Notes under the pieces: model-generated
What the model saw: only the letters and a program-made list of their open reading frames with translations
The model's database searches: none
What the model was told of the DNA's origin: nothing
Shown: positions 23,670-32,229 of the stretch, in pieces
Numbering within the stretch: the first letter of the stretch is position 1
Layout: each line of letters opens with the position of its first letter
Position numbers and translations under genes: made by a program
From: Acrocarpospora macrocephala
GTDB lineage: Bacteria; Actinomycetota; Actinomycetes; Streptosporangiales; Streptosporangiaceae
DNA: 64,000 bases
Assembly (NCBI RefSeq): GCF_009687865.1
Contig: NZ_BLAE01000008.1
Location: forward strand, 198,362 to 262,361
Direction of reading: 5' to 3'

Positions 23670-25144
23670 GCCGCGAGGAGGAGCCGGACGGACCGGACGC
23701 CGTCCCGGACATCCAGATGACCCGGGCCGATCGGGCGGAATTCCTCGGCGTGCTGGCCAACATCTACTCCACGGTCGCCCGCGCCGACCTGATCCTGGAC
23801 TCCATCGACTTTCCGCCGCAGCGTCGGCCCTCGTTCGCCGACACCGCGGAAAGCGCCTGGAACGACATCTTCCGCGAGATCAACAACGGCATCGTGCAGG
23901 CCGGCTACCGGGGGCTGCTGGAGCATGCGCTGCGCGTCTACGGCAACAACCCGCACCTGCAACGATTGCGCGACCACTACCTGCGCCCGTCACCCCGGCC
24001 GGCGCCCGCGCCGGAACCCGAGGAACGCGAGGAGCCCGCGCGGGCGGCGCCGCCGGAGACCTGCCACGTGATCTTCCGGGCCGACAACGAGAACGACCGG
24101 GCCGCGGCGCGCGACCTGCTGGAGGCCGCGGGGCTGGCCCCGGCCGAGGTCTGGTCGACCCCGTCCGCGGTGTCCTTCCGGGTCGGCTCCGCCGACTCCA
24201 CGATGATCCGCCGGATCCTCGACCACACCGACTTCGGCTGGACGGTGGTGCCGCCCGGCATCCCCGACTACCTGCTCAGGCAGCTGTTCATCGAAGGCCC
24301 GGACGGGCGCCGGTTCCGGATCGTGGACGCCCCGGCGCAGCAGACGGTGGGGCATGTCGCCGCCGAGGTCGTCGGCGCGTACGGCCAGAACTTCCCAGGC
24401 GGAAAACGGCCGACGGTGATCGACCACGTCAACCCGGACGGCTCGGGACGGCGGTTGAACCCGGACGGAACCCTGCACGAGGAGGGCGTGCACGACGGCG
24501 ACCACCTGCGGGTCGGGTTCCACGCCACCGCCGCCGCGGTGAACCCGGTGGACCGGGAGGACGCCCTGTTCCGGGTCAAGAACCAGGTGCTCGACTACGC
24601 GGCCGCCCACCCCGATTTCCGGGTGGAGGCGAATTCGCTGCTCGCGCCCACCGAATACCGGCTGGAGTTCGAGCAGCCCAGTTTCGGGCCGCCGGAGGTG
24701 CCGGGCGGCGAGCCAGTAGACATCAGTTTCCACGTGGTCGTGATCACGCTGGGGCCGGAGTTCCCGGTGGTCGCGCCCAAGGTGTTCTGGATGACGCCGT
24801 TCTTCCATCCGAACGTGTGGCCCAACTACGACAGCCCGCGGATGCGGGAGAACAAGTTGGCGGCCGGGCTGGTCTGCCTGGGCGCGCTGGACGAATCGTA
24901 TGAATCTTCCCTGGACTTCGGCACCCTGTGCGCGATGCTGCGCGAGATCGCCGCGTACCGCAATTACAGCGTGTGGAAGGACGACGGCTCGGTGGACTTC
25001 TTCGACGGCGACGCGGCCCGGTGGGCGGAGCTGGCGGGCGGGCCGCGCATCGCGCGGATCGGCGGCACCCCGTCGCACGCCAGGCTTCAGCAGAAGGGCA
25101 GCTACCTCAACGTGATCGAGCGGCTCGGGGCCGACGAAGCATGA
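23645..25144 (+). CDS. EAD1-ubiquitin-like-E2 (UBC) fusion protein
   Basis: A 499-residue multidomain protein. Residues 26-115 form an effector-associated domain (TRADRAEFLGVLANIYS, then SAWNDIFREINNG and ALRVYGNNPHLQRL). Residues about 140-205 are an unassigned alpha/beta segment. Residues 210-300 look like a YukD/ubiquitin-type domain (RLNPDGTLHEEGVHDGDHL is the typical 'L..DG.L.e.GV.dGd.L' turn). The last part, 303-445, is an E2: FFHPNVWP with His388 as the HPN motif and Cys411 in LVCLGAL as the thioester residue. The EAD matches that of the CHAT protease and may bring the two together. GGGAGAG precedes the ATG; the gene overlaps the E1 end by 25 bp. Confidence 0.86.
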   Translation: MCAFESRLGREEEPDGPDAVPDIQMTRADRAEFLGVLANIYSTVARADLILDSIDFPPQRRPSFADTAESAWNDIFREINNGIVQAGYRGLLEHALRVYGNNPHLQRLRDHYLRPSPRPAPAPEPEEREEPARAAPPETCHVIFRADNENDRAAARDLLEAAGLAPAEVWSTPSAVSFRVGSADSTMIRRILDHTDFGWTVVPPGIPDYLLRQLFIEGPDGRRFRIVDAPAQQTVGHVAAEVVGAYGQNFPGGKRPTVIDHVNPDGSGRRLNPDGTLHEEGVHDGDHLRVGFHATAAAVNPVDREDALFRVKNQVLDYAAAHPDFRVEANSLLAPTEYRLEFEQPSFGPPEVPGGEPVDISFHVVVITLGPEFPVVAPKVFWMTPFFHPNVWPNYDSPRMRENKLAAGLVCLGALDESYESSLDFGTLCAMLREIAAYRNYSVWKDDGSVDFFDGDAARWAELAGGPRIARIGGTPSHARLQQKGSYLNVIERLGADEA

Positions 25145-26151
25145 GCTACGAGGTTGAGCTCTTCCGGGGCGGGGATCAGACGCCGGTGCGCCGGGTGCCG
25201 CTGGAACCCGTGCTGCGCCGGTTTTTCGAGAGCCAGCTCGACCAGGCGCTGAGCGGCGCCGTCATCCAGCTGCTCTTCCTGCCGGAACCGGAACCAGGCC
25301 CTGCCGTCTCGCTGGAGAACACCGGCGGCTTCTCCGTCGCCAACCTCCGCCCCAGGTACGGCCACGTACAGGTGCGGGTGCTCCTCAACGACGAACTGCT
25401 GTACCAGCATCCGCACCCGGTAAGTGAATTGCTGGGACGCGCGCTGCGAGACACACTCAGGGAGTTGGCACCCGACGAACGGCATTGGGGGTTCGGGTTG
25501 CACGGGCCGAACTTCGACCATGGACCGCTGGTGCGTCCGGTGCCCGAGATGGAGCACGGTGTGCACATCGAGGTCGGCGCGCACCGGGGCCGCATCTTCG
25601 ACCTGGAGGAGTTACCCCCGCCGGACCCGCCGCTGAGCACCCTCGCCGAACTCGGCGCGGACGCCACGCCGAGTCCGGGCAAACCTATCGCGGTAGTCCT
25701 CGGCAAGAGCATGTACGCCGCGTTCACCGAAACCCATCCGTTCTCCACCGAAGTGGAGGAGGGCGGCTTCCTCGCCGGGCGCGTCTACCGGGACGCGGCG
25801 GCCCCCGGCCGGCACCTGATCGAGCTGACCGCGATGATCCCCGCGCAGCGCACCGGCGCCTCCATGCTGAGTTTCACCTTCACCGGCGAGAGCTTCCTGA
25901 GCGTCGGCGAGCTGCTGGCGGTGCGGCGGCAGGGCGAGGAGCTCGTCGGCTGGTATCACACCCATCTGTTCGCGGCCGGTCGCGGCCTCGGGCTGTCGTC
26001 GGTCGACGTACGGCTGCACCGGTCGACGTTCCAGCGTCCGTGGCAGGTGGCGGCGCTGGTCAACATCTCGCGAGGCGCCCGGGTGCTGCGGTTCTACTGC
26101 CGGGATGACGCCAGGGGGATGATGCTGGCGCCGTACTGGACGGTGCCCTGA
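25141..26151 (+). CDS. JAMM/JAB metallopeptidase (deubiquitinase-like)
   Basis: A 336-residue protein. The C-terminal half is a Mov34/JAB domain with the full zinc motif: Glu206/207 (VEEGGFLAG), His273-Thr-His275 (GWYHTHLF), then ten residues and Ser286-x-x-Asp289. This is exactly HxHx10SxxD, so it should be active. The N-terminal 170 residues (MSYEVELFRGG, LLFLPEPEPGPA, QVRVLLNDELLYQHPHPV) have no family I know and may hold the conjugate. Expected activity is removal of the modifier or trimming of its C-terminus. Its ATG overlaps the E2 stop. Confidence 0.88.
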   Translation: MSYEVELFRGGDQTPVRRVPLEPVLRRFFESQLDQALSGAVIQLLFLPEPEPGPAVSLENTGGFSVANLRPRYGHVQVRVLLNDELLYQHPHPVSELLGRALRDTLRELAPDERHWGFGLHGPNFDHGPLVRPVPEMEHGVHIEVGAHRGRIFDLEELPPPDPPLSTLAELGADATPSPGKPIAVVLGKSMYAAFTETHPFSTEVEEGGFLAGRVYRDAAAPGRHLIELTAMIPAQRTGASMLSFTFTGESFLSVGELLAVRRQGEELVGWYHTHLFAAGRGLGLSSVDVRLHRSTFQRPWQVAALVNISRGARVLRFYCRDDARGMMLAPYWTVP

Positions 26152-26993
26152 TGGGGGCGGTGGAGACGGCGCAGCGGGTGCTCGACTGGGTGGCCCGCCC
26201 GGCCGGAAATGTGCCCAACGGCACCTTGTGGAAGGCCGCGCGGCTGGCCGACCCGCCGCCGGACGTGGTCCGCAGGCTTGCGGAGATCACGTGGCGGAGT
26301 AACGCGGTGCGGGGGATGGGCAACCCGCCGTTCGGGGAGGCGGCGCGGGTCGGGCTCGGCGGGGTACTGCTCGCGGCCGTGATCGGCGGTCGCGATCACC
26401 CGGAACCGGCGATGATGATCGCGAACTCGCTGGTACGGACGAGGTCGTGGCTGCCGGACGCGACGGCCCGGCACGCGGTGGTGCTGCCCGCGCTGCGCGG
26501 GGTTCCCGCGTGGGAGGGCGTCGAAGGACTGCCGGACATCCTGCTGCGCGCCTCACCCTTGACCGCCGTGCTGCACCATCCGCCGGGTGATCCGGATTCC
26601 TCGGAGTACCGCGCCGTGCAGGAACGCGTGGCCGAGCTGGTCGCGCGGCCACGTGGGCGAGCTGTCGTGGTGGGCACGATGGCCGAATGCGACTCGGATG
26701 TCCGGGTGCTCAGCTGGCGGGCGTACCTGCTCAACCAGTGGCTGCGCCACGGCGAGCTGGACCTCGTCCGGGACGTCTACGCCACAGCCTGGCTTCGGCA
26801 CGGCAAGGCGTGGGCCAGGCAGATCGGCCAAGCACTGCGCTGGGAGGGCAAGCCGACCCCGGTGATGAAAGCGACCGGAACCTATTGGGCGGCTGCTGAG
26901 CGAGTGGACCTCGGCAGAACACGACCGGTCGCGCGCGGCTATGACAGCGCGCTCCGGCTGGTCCACCGCTACCGCACCTGGAGAGGGAGATGA
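26151..26993 (+). CDS. Uncharacterised helical protein of the conflict operon
   Basis: A 280-residue mostly helical protein of unknown family, translationally coupled on both sides (TGATG with the JAMM gene, ATGA with the AAA+ gene). It has an Arg/Trp-rich C-terminus (TAWLRHGKAWARQIGQALRW) and an AVVVGTMAECDSDVR strand-loop in the middle. No transmembrane segment or signal peptide. The fixed position before the Cdc48-like ATPase suggests an adaptor or substrate-delivery subunit. I do not assign a function. Confidence 0.7.
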   Translation: MGAVETAQRVLDWVARPAGNVPNGTLWKAARLADPPPDVVRRLAEITWRSNAVRGMGNPPFGEAARVGLGGVLLAAVIGGRDHPEPAMMIANSLVRTRSWLPDATARHAVVLPALRGVPAWEGVEGLPDILLRASPLTAVLHHPPGDPDSSEYRAVQERVAELVARPRGRAVVVGTMAECDSDVRVLSWRAYLLNQWLRHGELDLVRDVYATAWLRHGKAWARQIGQALRWEGKPTPVMKATGTYWAAAERVDLGRTRPVARGYDSALRLVHRYRTWRGR

Positions 26994-28957
26994 TGGCGCC
27001 CCGGCCGCACTTCCGGTTCGTGAGCGCGGATCCGCAGCGGTTCGACGATCTCGTCATCATGCACTCCGACGACTGGACGCTCGGGCAGCTCCTGGCGGAG
27101 GTTCCCGCATTCCTGCTCGAACCGGACTTCGATCCCGCCCATCTCGACGTCGGCCTGAGATCGCTGAAGCTCACCGTGACCGGCGATCCGGGTGGCCGCC
27201 CGCTCTATCTGCCGCCGGGTGTCGCGCTGACCTCGCTCACGCCCGCCGAGCCGCCCCCCGCCGAACTGATCGTGGAGACAGCGCCCGCACCCTTGCGGGA
27301 GTTCGCGGACGAGGGCCACCCCGAGCACCTGAGCGAGCGAGCCGCCGTGCTGATCGCCCACCAGGTGGAGATCGACCGCGCCGGCGCCTACCTCAAACGC
27401 GGCTTCTCCGTCCTCATCCAGTGCGAGAAACTCCTGGTCGAGCACCTCATCGACGAGATCGTGCACCAGTCCGACCGGGCCAGAACCGTGATCAAGGCGG
27501 AGACGGACACCGACTCCACGCTCGGCCTGCCCCCCGCCGGCCGGCGCAGCGCCCAGCTGGCCGCGCTGGAGAAGGAGGTCAACGACGCCGACGAGGAGCG
27601 GATCGTCGTCGTCCCCCACCTCGACCTGCTCGCGGGTGGCAGCAACACGGCGATCAGCTCCGAGGCCCGCGAGCTCACCGACGTCCTCTACGAGAACAGC
27701 ACCCGGGTGCTGCTCGCCTTCACCGACCCGTCGCTGGTGCTGCCCGAGGTCCTGGCCGACCGGTTCGCCGTCCGCCTCTCCCTCGACGTGCTGCCCCGCG
27801 AGGTCGCCACCGCCAGCGGCCGCCGGGTCCCCGTCGGCCAGGCCCTCGTCCGCCGGGAGGAAGCCGAGCTGTTCCGCGATTTCAACCCGATCGCGCTCTA
27901 CAAGAACATCGCCGGCATGAACGCGGTACGGCTCAGGCACGGCCTGCGCTTCGCCTACCACGAGCACCACCAGCGCCCCGACCCCACCTTCGCCGACCTG
28001 CTCCAGGAGCTGGCCCTGTTCAAGGCGCACACCTCGAACTCCTTCGAGGTCCCCAACGTGCCCTTCCGGAAGATCGGCGGCTACCAGCCGGTCAAGGACG
28101 AGCTGAACCGGGCGCTGTCCATCATCTCCGGCGCCGCCGCGGGCTTGGCCGACCTGCCCGAGGAGGTGCGCCAGGACCTGGTGCCGCGCGGCTTCATCTT
28201 CCACGGCCCGCCCGGCACCGGAAAGACGCTGTTCGCCAAGGCGGTGGCCAGCGAGCTGGACGCCACCATCCTGGTCGTGTCCGGACCCGAGGTCACCGAC
28301 ATGTACGTCGGCGAGAGCGAACGCAAAGTCCGCGAACTCTTCGCCGAAGCCCGCCGGAACGCCCCCTCGGTGCTGGTATTCGATGAATTCGACTCGATCG
28401 CCGCCAAACGCACCGGCAGGGACGACGGCGGCAGCCGCGCGGGCAACGCGGTGGTGGCCCAGCTGCTGACCGAACTGGATGGCTTCCGCCCGGAAGTGCC
28501 GGTCCTCATCATCGGCACCACCAACCGGATCGACATCATCGACGACGCCCTGCTGCGCCCGAGCCGGTTCCGGGCCATCAAGATCGACCTGCCGGACGAG
28601 GAGGCCAGGGCGGCGATCGCCCGCGTGCATGCTGGCACGTTCCTGCGCGAGCAGCCCGACGACGAGCTGTTCGCCGCGATCGCCCGGGCCACCGAGGGCA
28701 TGAACGGCGACGAGATCCGCTCGATCTTCCGCGACGCCCGCGCCGACGAGCTGATCGGCGGCCCCGACGCCCGCCCCGACGCGCGACGGCTGGGCGAGCT
28801 GATCGGCGCCCTTCGCCGGGCGGCGCAGCAGCGCGAGATCGACCAGCGGCGCCCTGCGGGCAGGCCGGCCGAGGCCGCCTCCTACCTGCCGCTCACGCCG
28901 CGGCACCGCCCGATCCTGGCGGAACTGACGGTTCCCACATCGCGGGAGGATGAGTGA
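26990..28957 (+). CDS. Tandem AAA+ ATPase, Cdc48/FtsH-like, first module degenerate
   Basis: A 655-residue protein. The second AAA+ module (residues about 360-600) is intact: Walker A GPPGTGKT at 406-413, Walker B VLVFDEFDS with Asp465-Glu466, then LIIGTTNRIDIIDDALLRP with RPSRF as arginine-finger region. The first module (about 110-300) has the fold but lost its P-loop: where GxxGxGKT is expected it reads IQCEKLLVEH. Its Walker B-like strand IVVVPHLDLLAGG is also altered. This is the layout of a Cdc48-type unfoldase with a dead D1. It would pull apart or remodel modified proteins. It ends overlapping the MoxR gene (GTGA). Confidence 0.87.
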   Translation: MMAPRPHFRFVSADPQRFDDLVIMHSDDWTLGQLLAEVPAFLLEPDFDPAHLDVGLRSLKLTVTGDPGGRPLYLPPGVALTSLTPAEPPPAELIVETAPAPLREFADEGHPEHLSERAAVLIAHQVEIDRAGAYLKRGFSVLIQCEKLLVEHLIDEIVHQSDRARTVIKAETDTDSTLGLPPAGRRSAQLAALEKEVNDADEERIVVVPHLDLLAGGSNTAISSEARELTDVLYENSTRVLLAFTDPSLVLPEVLADRFAVRLSLDVLPREVATASGRRVPVGQALVRREEAELFRDFNPIALYKNIAGMNAVRLRHGLRFAYHEHHQRPDPTFADLLQELALFKAHTSNSFEVPNVPFRKIGGYQPVKDELNRALSIISGAAAGLADLPEEVRQDLVPRGFIFHGPPGTGKTLFAKAVASELDATILVVSGPEVTDMYVGESERKVRELFAEARRNAPSVLVFDEFDSIAAKRTGRDDGGSRAGNAVVAQLLTELDGFRPEVPVLIIGTTNRIDIIDDALLRPSRFRAIKIDLPDEEARAAIARVHAGTFLREQPDDELFAAIARATEGMNGDEIRSIFRDARADELIGGPDARPDARRLGELIGALRRAAQQREIDQRRPAGRPAEAASYLPLTPRHRPILAELTVPTSREDE

Positions 28958-30135
28958 AACGTACGCCGGAGAAGCTTGGGAAGGCTTTCGCGGGGCGTCT
29001 CGATGATGTCAAGGATATGTTCGTCGATCGCGGCGACGTGGTGGACGTGCTCGCCCTCGGCGTGCTGAGCCGGGAGCATGTACTGGTGGTGGGCCCGCCG
29101 GGCACCGCCAAGTCGCGGCTGCTGGAACGCTTCTGCCGGTTGCTGGAGACCAAGCCGTTCAGCTACCTGCTCACCCGCTTCACCGAACCGGCCGAGATCT
29201 TCGGGTCGATCGACGTGAAGGAGTTCCAGGACAACAGCGTCTACAAGATCAATACGGCGGGGATGCTGCCCGAGGCCAGGATCGCCCACCTGGACGAGGT
29301 GTTCCGGGGCAGCTCGGCCATTCTCAACACGCTGCTCAGCCTGATCAACGAACGGACCTTCCACACCGGCCAGACCGTGCTGCGCAGCCCGCTGATCTCG
29401 CTGGTCGGCTCGGCCAACGAGATCCCCAACGACCCCGAGCTGGAGGCCTTCAGCGACCGCTTCCTGCTGCGCTGCATCGTGCAGTACGTCGGCGACGACG
29501 ACCTGGACGACGTTCTCACCCAGGGCTGGAAGGACGAGCAGAACCGCATCAAGGCGGACGTGTCTTCTGACGACGATCGCTGGGACCGGGAGCTGGTCCC
29601 GTTGCAGCCCGCGGAGCTCGCCGACCTGCAGCAGGCGGTCGGCAAGGTGGAGCTGGCGCCGGTGCGGGCCACGTACACCAAGATCCTCAGATCGCTGCGG
29701 GCGGAGGGGGTCACCTTCTCTGACCGGCGGGCGGTGAAGGCGCAGAAGGTGTTCGCGGCGTCGGCGCTCCTGCGCGGCCGGATGACGGCCGATGAGAGCG
29801 ACCTCGCCCGGATGGTGCACTTGTGGACGGATCTGGCGGATGAGGGCACCTTGCGCAGGATTGTCGCCGATCACGGCGTGCCTGTGGACGCCCCCGGCAG
29901 CGGGGCCAGGGATCCGGTGCTCATCAAGATCGACCTGCGGAGCATCGCCCGGTTGCGGGATCAGGCGACCACGGGCGCGGAGCTGCAGAAACTCGCGCAG
30001 GACAACAAACGTCTGGCCCATGAGCTGCGGCGGCAACATCCGGGTGAGGCGGATCTGATCAAGGCGGTCGAGCAGGAACAGATCGCGCTGATCACCAAAC
30101 TCCGGGAGCTTGACCCGGAAAGGTGGCTGAGCTGA
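28954..30135 (+). CDS. MoxR-family AAA+ ATPase
   Basis: A 393-residue MoxR/RavA-type ATPase. Walker A is VVGPPGTAKSRLLERF (Gly47-Ser54), Walker B is Asp114-Glu115 in IAHLDEVFRGSSAILNTLL, sensor 1 is SLVGSANEIPNDPELEAFSD with RF following. The C-terminal 120 residues are a helical tail (LRDQATTGAELQKLAQDN). MoxR proteins work as chaperones for vWA-domain partners, so the vWA-like WD40 protein of this operon is the likely partner. GTG start behind GGGAGGA, coupled to the previous AAA+ gene. Confidence 0.9.
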   Translation: MKRTPEKLGKAFAGRLDDVKDMFVDRGDVVDVLALGVLSREHVLVVGPPGTAKSRLLERFCRLLETKPFSYLLTRFTEPAEIFGSIDVKEFQDNSVYKINTAGMLPEARIAHLDEVFRGSSAILNTLLSLINERTFHTGQTVLRSPLISLVGSANEIPNDPELEAFSDRFLLRCIVQYVGDDDLDDVLTQGWKDEQNRIKADVSSDDDRWDRELVPLQPAELADLQQAVGKVELAPVRATYTKILRSLRAEGVTFSDRRAVKAQKVFAASALLRGRMTADESDLARMVHLWTDLADEGTLRRIVADHGVPVDAPGSGARDPVLIKIDLRSIARLRDQATTGAELQKLAQDNKRLAHELRRQHPGEADLIKAVEQEQIALITKLRELDPERWLS

Positions 30136-30914
30136 TGTGTAACCCGCGCCGGATCCGTGTCCGCGCCACCCGGCTGCTGGCCGAGTCCTGGGATCACGAG
30201 GTACGCCGGTCGGTCGAGCTCACCGACCAGGTCGTCGGCGAAGCCCGGGTTCGGGAGCGGCTGAGCCGGTCGGTCGGGCTGCCGACCCTGACCGCGCTGG
30301 CCCGCGTGCTGGGCCGTACCGAGGGCTGGGAGGAAGGCGAGGACGGCGTGTTCCGGCACCCGCTCGACGGGGGTGTGCTCTCCTATGATCCCGACTCCCG
30401 GGACCTGGAGATCGTGGCCCGGGTGAGTGACCGGGTGCGTGCCACCGGCGCGGCCAGGGCGACGGTCCGGGCTGAGATCAGGGACACCGTGGCGGCGACC
30501 GGCATCGGCACCTACTACGACGACGAGTGGGGTGGAATCACCGAGGAGGACGCCACCAGGGAGGCCAACCGCGACGCCGAAGTCGCCCTCGACGCGGCAG
30601 CCGAGACCGCACGGGCCAAGCAGCGGGAACAGGCCGAGAAAGCACACGGGGACGTCCTGGCAGGCCAGGCCCATCGCAACGCTCTCGACACGCTGGCCGT
30701 GCTGCGCGGGGCCCGGGAACGTGAACTCGCCGACGAGGCGTCCCGGCTGCTCACCGACATCGGGGCCGACGCCCGCGCGCTGTTCCATCGCGCTCTGGCG
30801 GAGGCCTACCGCGACGCGATCCTGGCGTACGCGAGGACCCGCAGGGCCACCGGGATCAGCTCCACGGAGGGTCCCGACGGCGTCCTGGACATCGAATTCG
30901 AGCTGGAGGTCTGA
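30135..30914 (+). CDS. Uncharacterised coiled-coil-rich operon protein
   Basis: A 259-residue protein. ATG at 30135 overlaps the MoxR stop (TGATG); a GTG at 30123 is possible. Residues 1-110 are mixed (LARVLGRTEGWEEGEDGVF, then GVLSYDPDSRDLEIVARV). Residues 115-240 are long charged helices rich in Ala, Arg and Glu (AAETARAKQREQAEKAHGD), likely a coiled coil. The end IEFELEV is a short strand. No family recognised; position suggests a MoxR- or vWA-associated component. Confidence 0.68.
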   Translation: MCNPRRIRVRATRLLAESWDHEVRRSVELTDQVVGEARVRERLSRSVGLPTLTALARVLGRTEGWEEGEDGVFRHPLDGGVLSYDPDSRDLEIVARVSDRVRATGAARATVRAEIRDTVAATGIGTYYDDEWGGITEEDATREANRDAEVALDAAAETARAKQREQAEKAHGDVLAGQAHRNALDTLAVLRGARERELADEASRLLTDIGADARALFHRALAEAYRDAILAYARTRRATGISSTEGPDGVLDIEFELEV

Positions 30915-30915
30915 G

Positions 30916-31176
30916 GTGCGGGTCCGGGTCAAATTCCGGTACGACCCCGTCACCGGCGAGGTGGCGATGTTCCAGGTCGAGGACGTGTCCACCGGCCCCC
31001 AGGAGGCCGACCACAACGCCCGCCACGACCGGATCACCTCCGAGATCGCAGGCCTGATCGAACGCGGCGCGCACATCGTCGAGGTCGCCCCCGGCCAACT
31101 CCCCGACCGACTGATCGAACCCACCGAGACACCCGAGACCGAGGACGAACAACGGGAACGGCGCCGCGATGGTTGA
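30916..31176 (+). CDS. Small acidic/basic operon protein (86 aa)
   Basis: An 86-residue protein with a GTG start one base after the previous stop (GGAGGTCTGAG supplies a ribosome site). Two strands (VRVRVKFRYDP, EVAMFQVEDVS) are followed by a helix (ARHDRITSEIAGLIERG) and a charged tail (TEDEQRERRRDG). The style recalls single-domain peptides that accompany FtsH-type ternary systems (DUF2997-like), but the match is only by eye. Its stop overlaps the first of the start-like repeats of the next gene. Confidence 0.62.
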   Translation: MRVRVKFRYDPVTGEVAMFQVEDVSTGPQEADHNARHDRITSEIAGLIERGAHIVEVAPGQLPDRLIEPTETPETEDEQRERRRDG

Positions 31177-31456
31177 TGCCACGCTGTACCGGAAGGCGGC
31201 GCTCTGCCGCGAGTTGTGGGTGCGGGGTCGTGATGGTTGACGCTATGCCGTGCCCGAAGGCGGCGCTCGGCTATGAGCTGCCAGGGACGAGTCGAGGCAC
31301 CTTGTGCCGGAGGGCGGCGCTTTACTGCGGGTTGCGGGTGCGGGGTCGTGATGGTTGACGCTACGCCGTGCCCGAAGGTGGCGCTCTGTTATGAGCTGCG
31401 AGGCACCTTGTGCCGGAGGGCGGCGCTTTACTGCGAGTTGCGGGTGCGGGGTTGCG
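31169..31456 (+). repeat. Decayed tandem copies of the TPR gene start
   Basis: ATGGTTGAYGC followed by GAAGGCGGCGCTCT occurs at 31169, 31233 and 31351 before the real start at 31457. Copies at 31233 and 31351 also share AGGCACCTTGTGCCGGAGGG and TGCGGGTGCGGGG stretches. The first copy is in frame with the real gene (288 bp apart) but meets a stop at 31238-31240. The stretch therefore holds no complete gene. Confidence 0.75.
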
Positions 31457-32011
31457 ATGGTTGACGCCACGCTGTACCGGAAGGCGGCGCTTTGTTATGA
31501 GCAGGCCAGGCATTGGGAGGACGCGGCGCGCTGCTACCGCGCGGCCGGTATCCCGCTGCGCGCCGCCGCGCTGCACGAGCAGATCGGCAGGTACGACGAA
31601 GCCGCCACGGACTACCTGGCGGCCGACGAGTTCGAGATCGCGGGCTGGCTGCGGGTGCACCACCTGAATCAGCCGGAACCAGCCAGGGAGGCGGTCGAGG
31701 CCGCTGAGGACGGTGCTCGCCGCGCGCTGGTGCTGGCTCGGTGCGATCTGGCCGAGCATCGCCCGTTCGAGCTGGTCGTGCCCGCGCTTGACCTGGTCAG
31801 GGCGGATCTCGCCGATCCGATCAACGTCCCGTTTCCGCATCGGGAGCTGGAACTGTGGGCGGTCGTGGTGGCGGAGCTGGCGGGCCGGTTCGACCAGGTC
31901 GCGCTGATCTTCGCGGCCGCGGTCAAGGGCGGACGGCACAACGCGGGGGAACGCTGGACCGAATGGGCCAAGCGGGTGCTCGCCACCCCGCTGGTGATCC
32001 CCGAAAGGTAG
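31457..32011 (+). CDS. TPR-like helical-repeat protein
   Basis: A 184-residue protein. The first 70 residues form TPR-type helix pairs: LYRKAALCYEQARHWEDAAR, CYRAAGIPLRAAALHEQIGR, YDEAATDYLAADEFEIAGWL. The rest is helical without clear repeats (ALVLARCDLAEHRPFELVVP). TPRs mediate protein contacts, so this is probably an assembly subunit of the ATPase complex. The start is chosen at 31457 because the repeat copies upstream do not connect in frame; the native start may once have been 31169, which overlaps the preceding stop. Confidence 0.72.
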   Translation: MVDATLYRKAALCYEQARHWEDAARCYRAAGIPLRAAALHEQIGRYDEAATDYLAADEFEIAGWLRVHHLNQPEPAREAVEAAEDGARRALVLARCDLAEHRPFELVVPALDLVRADLADPINVPFPHRELELWAVVVAELAGRFDQVALIFAAAVKGGRHNAGERWTEWAKRVLATPLVIPER

Positions 32012-32016
32012 TCGCG

Positions 32017-32229
32017 ATGGCAGGGCGGTTTCCTTTGGGCGGGGACGTGGACAGGTGGTCGTCCCTGGGTGGGGATTCGGATGAGTGGTTGTCCATTCGC
32101 AATGGCGCGGATGGGGGTCGTCCTTGGGCGGGGATTCGGATGAGTGGTTGTCCATTCGCAATTGGGCGGATGGGGGTTCGTCCTCGGGGGGGAATCGGAT
32201 GAGTGGTTGTCCTTGAGCGGGGAGCGCGG
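32017..32229 (+). repeat. Broken repeat-bearing 5' extension of the next gene
   Basis: An ATG at 32017 with AAAGG upstream starts a frame of 61 codons that ends at a TGA (32200-32202). That frame is the same one used by the gene starting at 32230. Inside, GATGAGTGGTTGTCC-like units recur around 32089, 32139, 32197 and 32248, and GGGCGGTTTCCTTTGGG occurs both at 32023 and within the real gene near 32285. The stretch looks like an expanded and then broken N-terminus. Confidence 0.7.

Noticed and set aside
31173..31358. Open frame of 61 codons over the TPR-gene repeats
   Set aside because: It runs across decayed copies of the next gene's start in a different frame, with no ribosome site.
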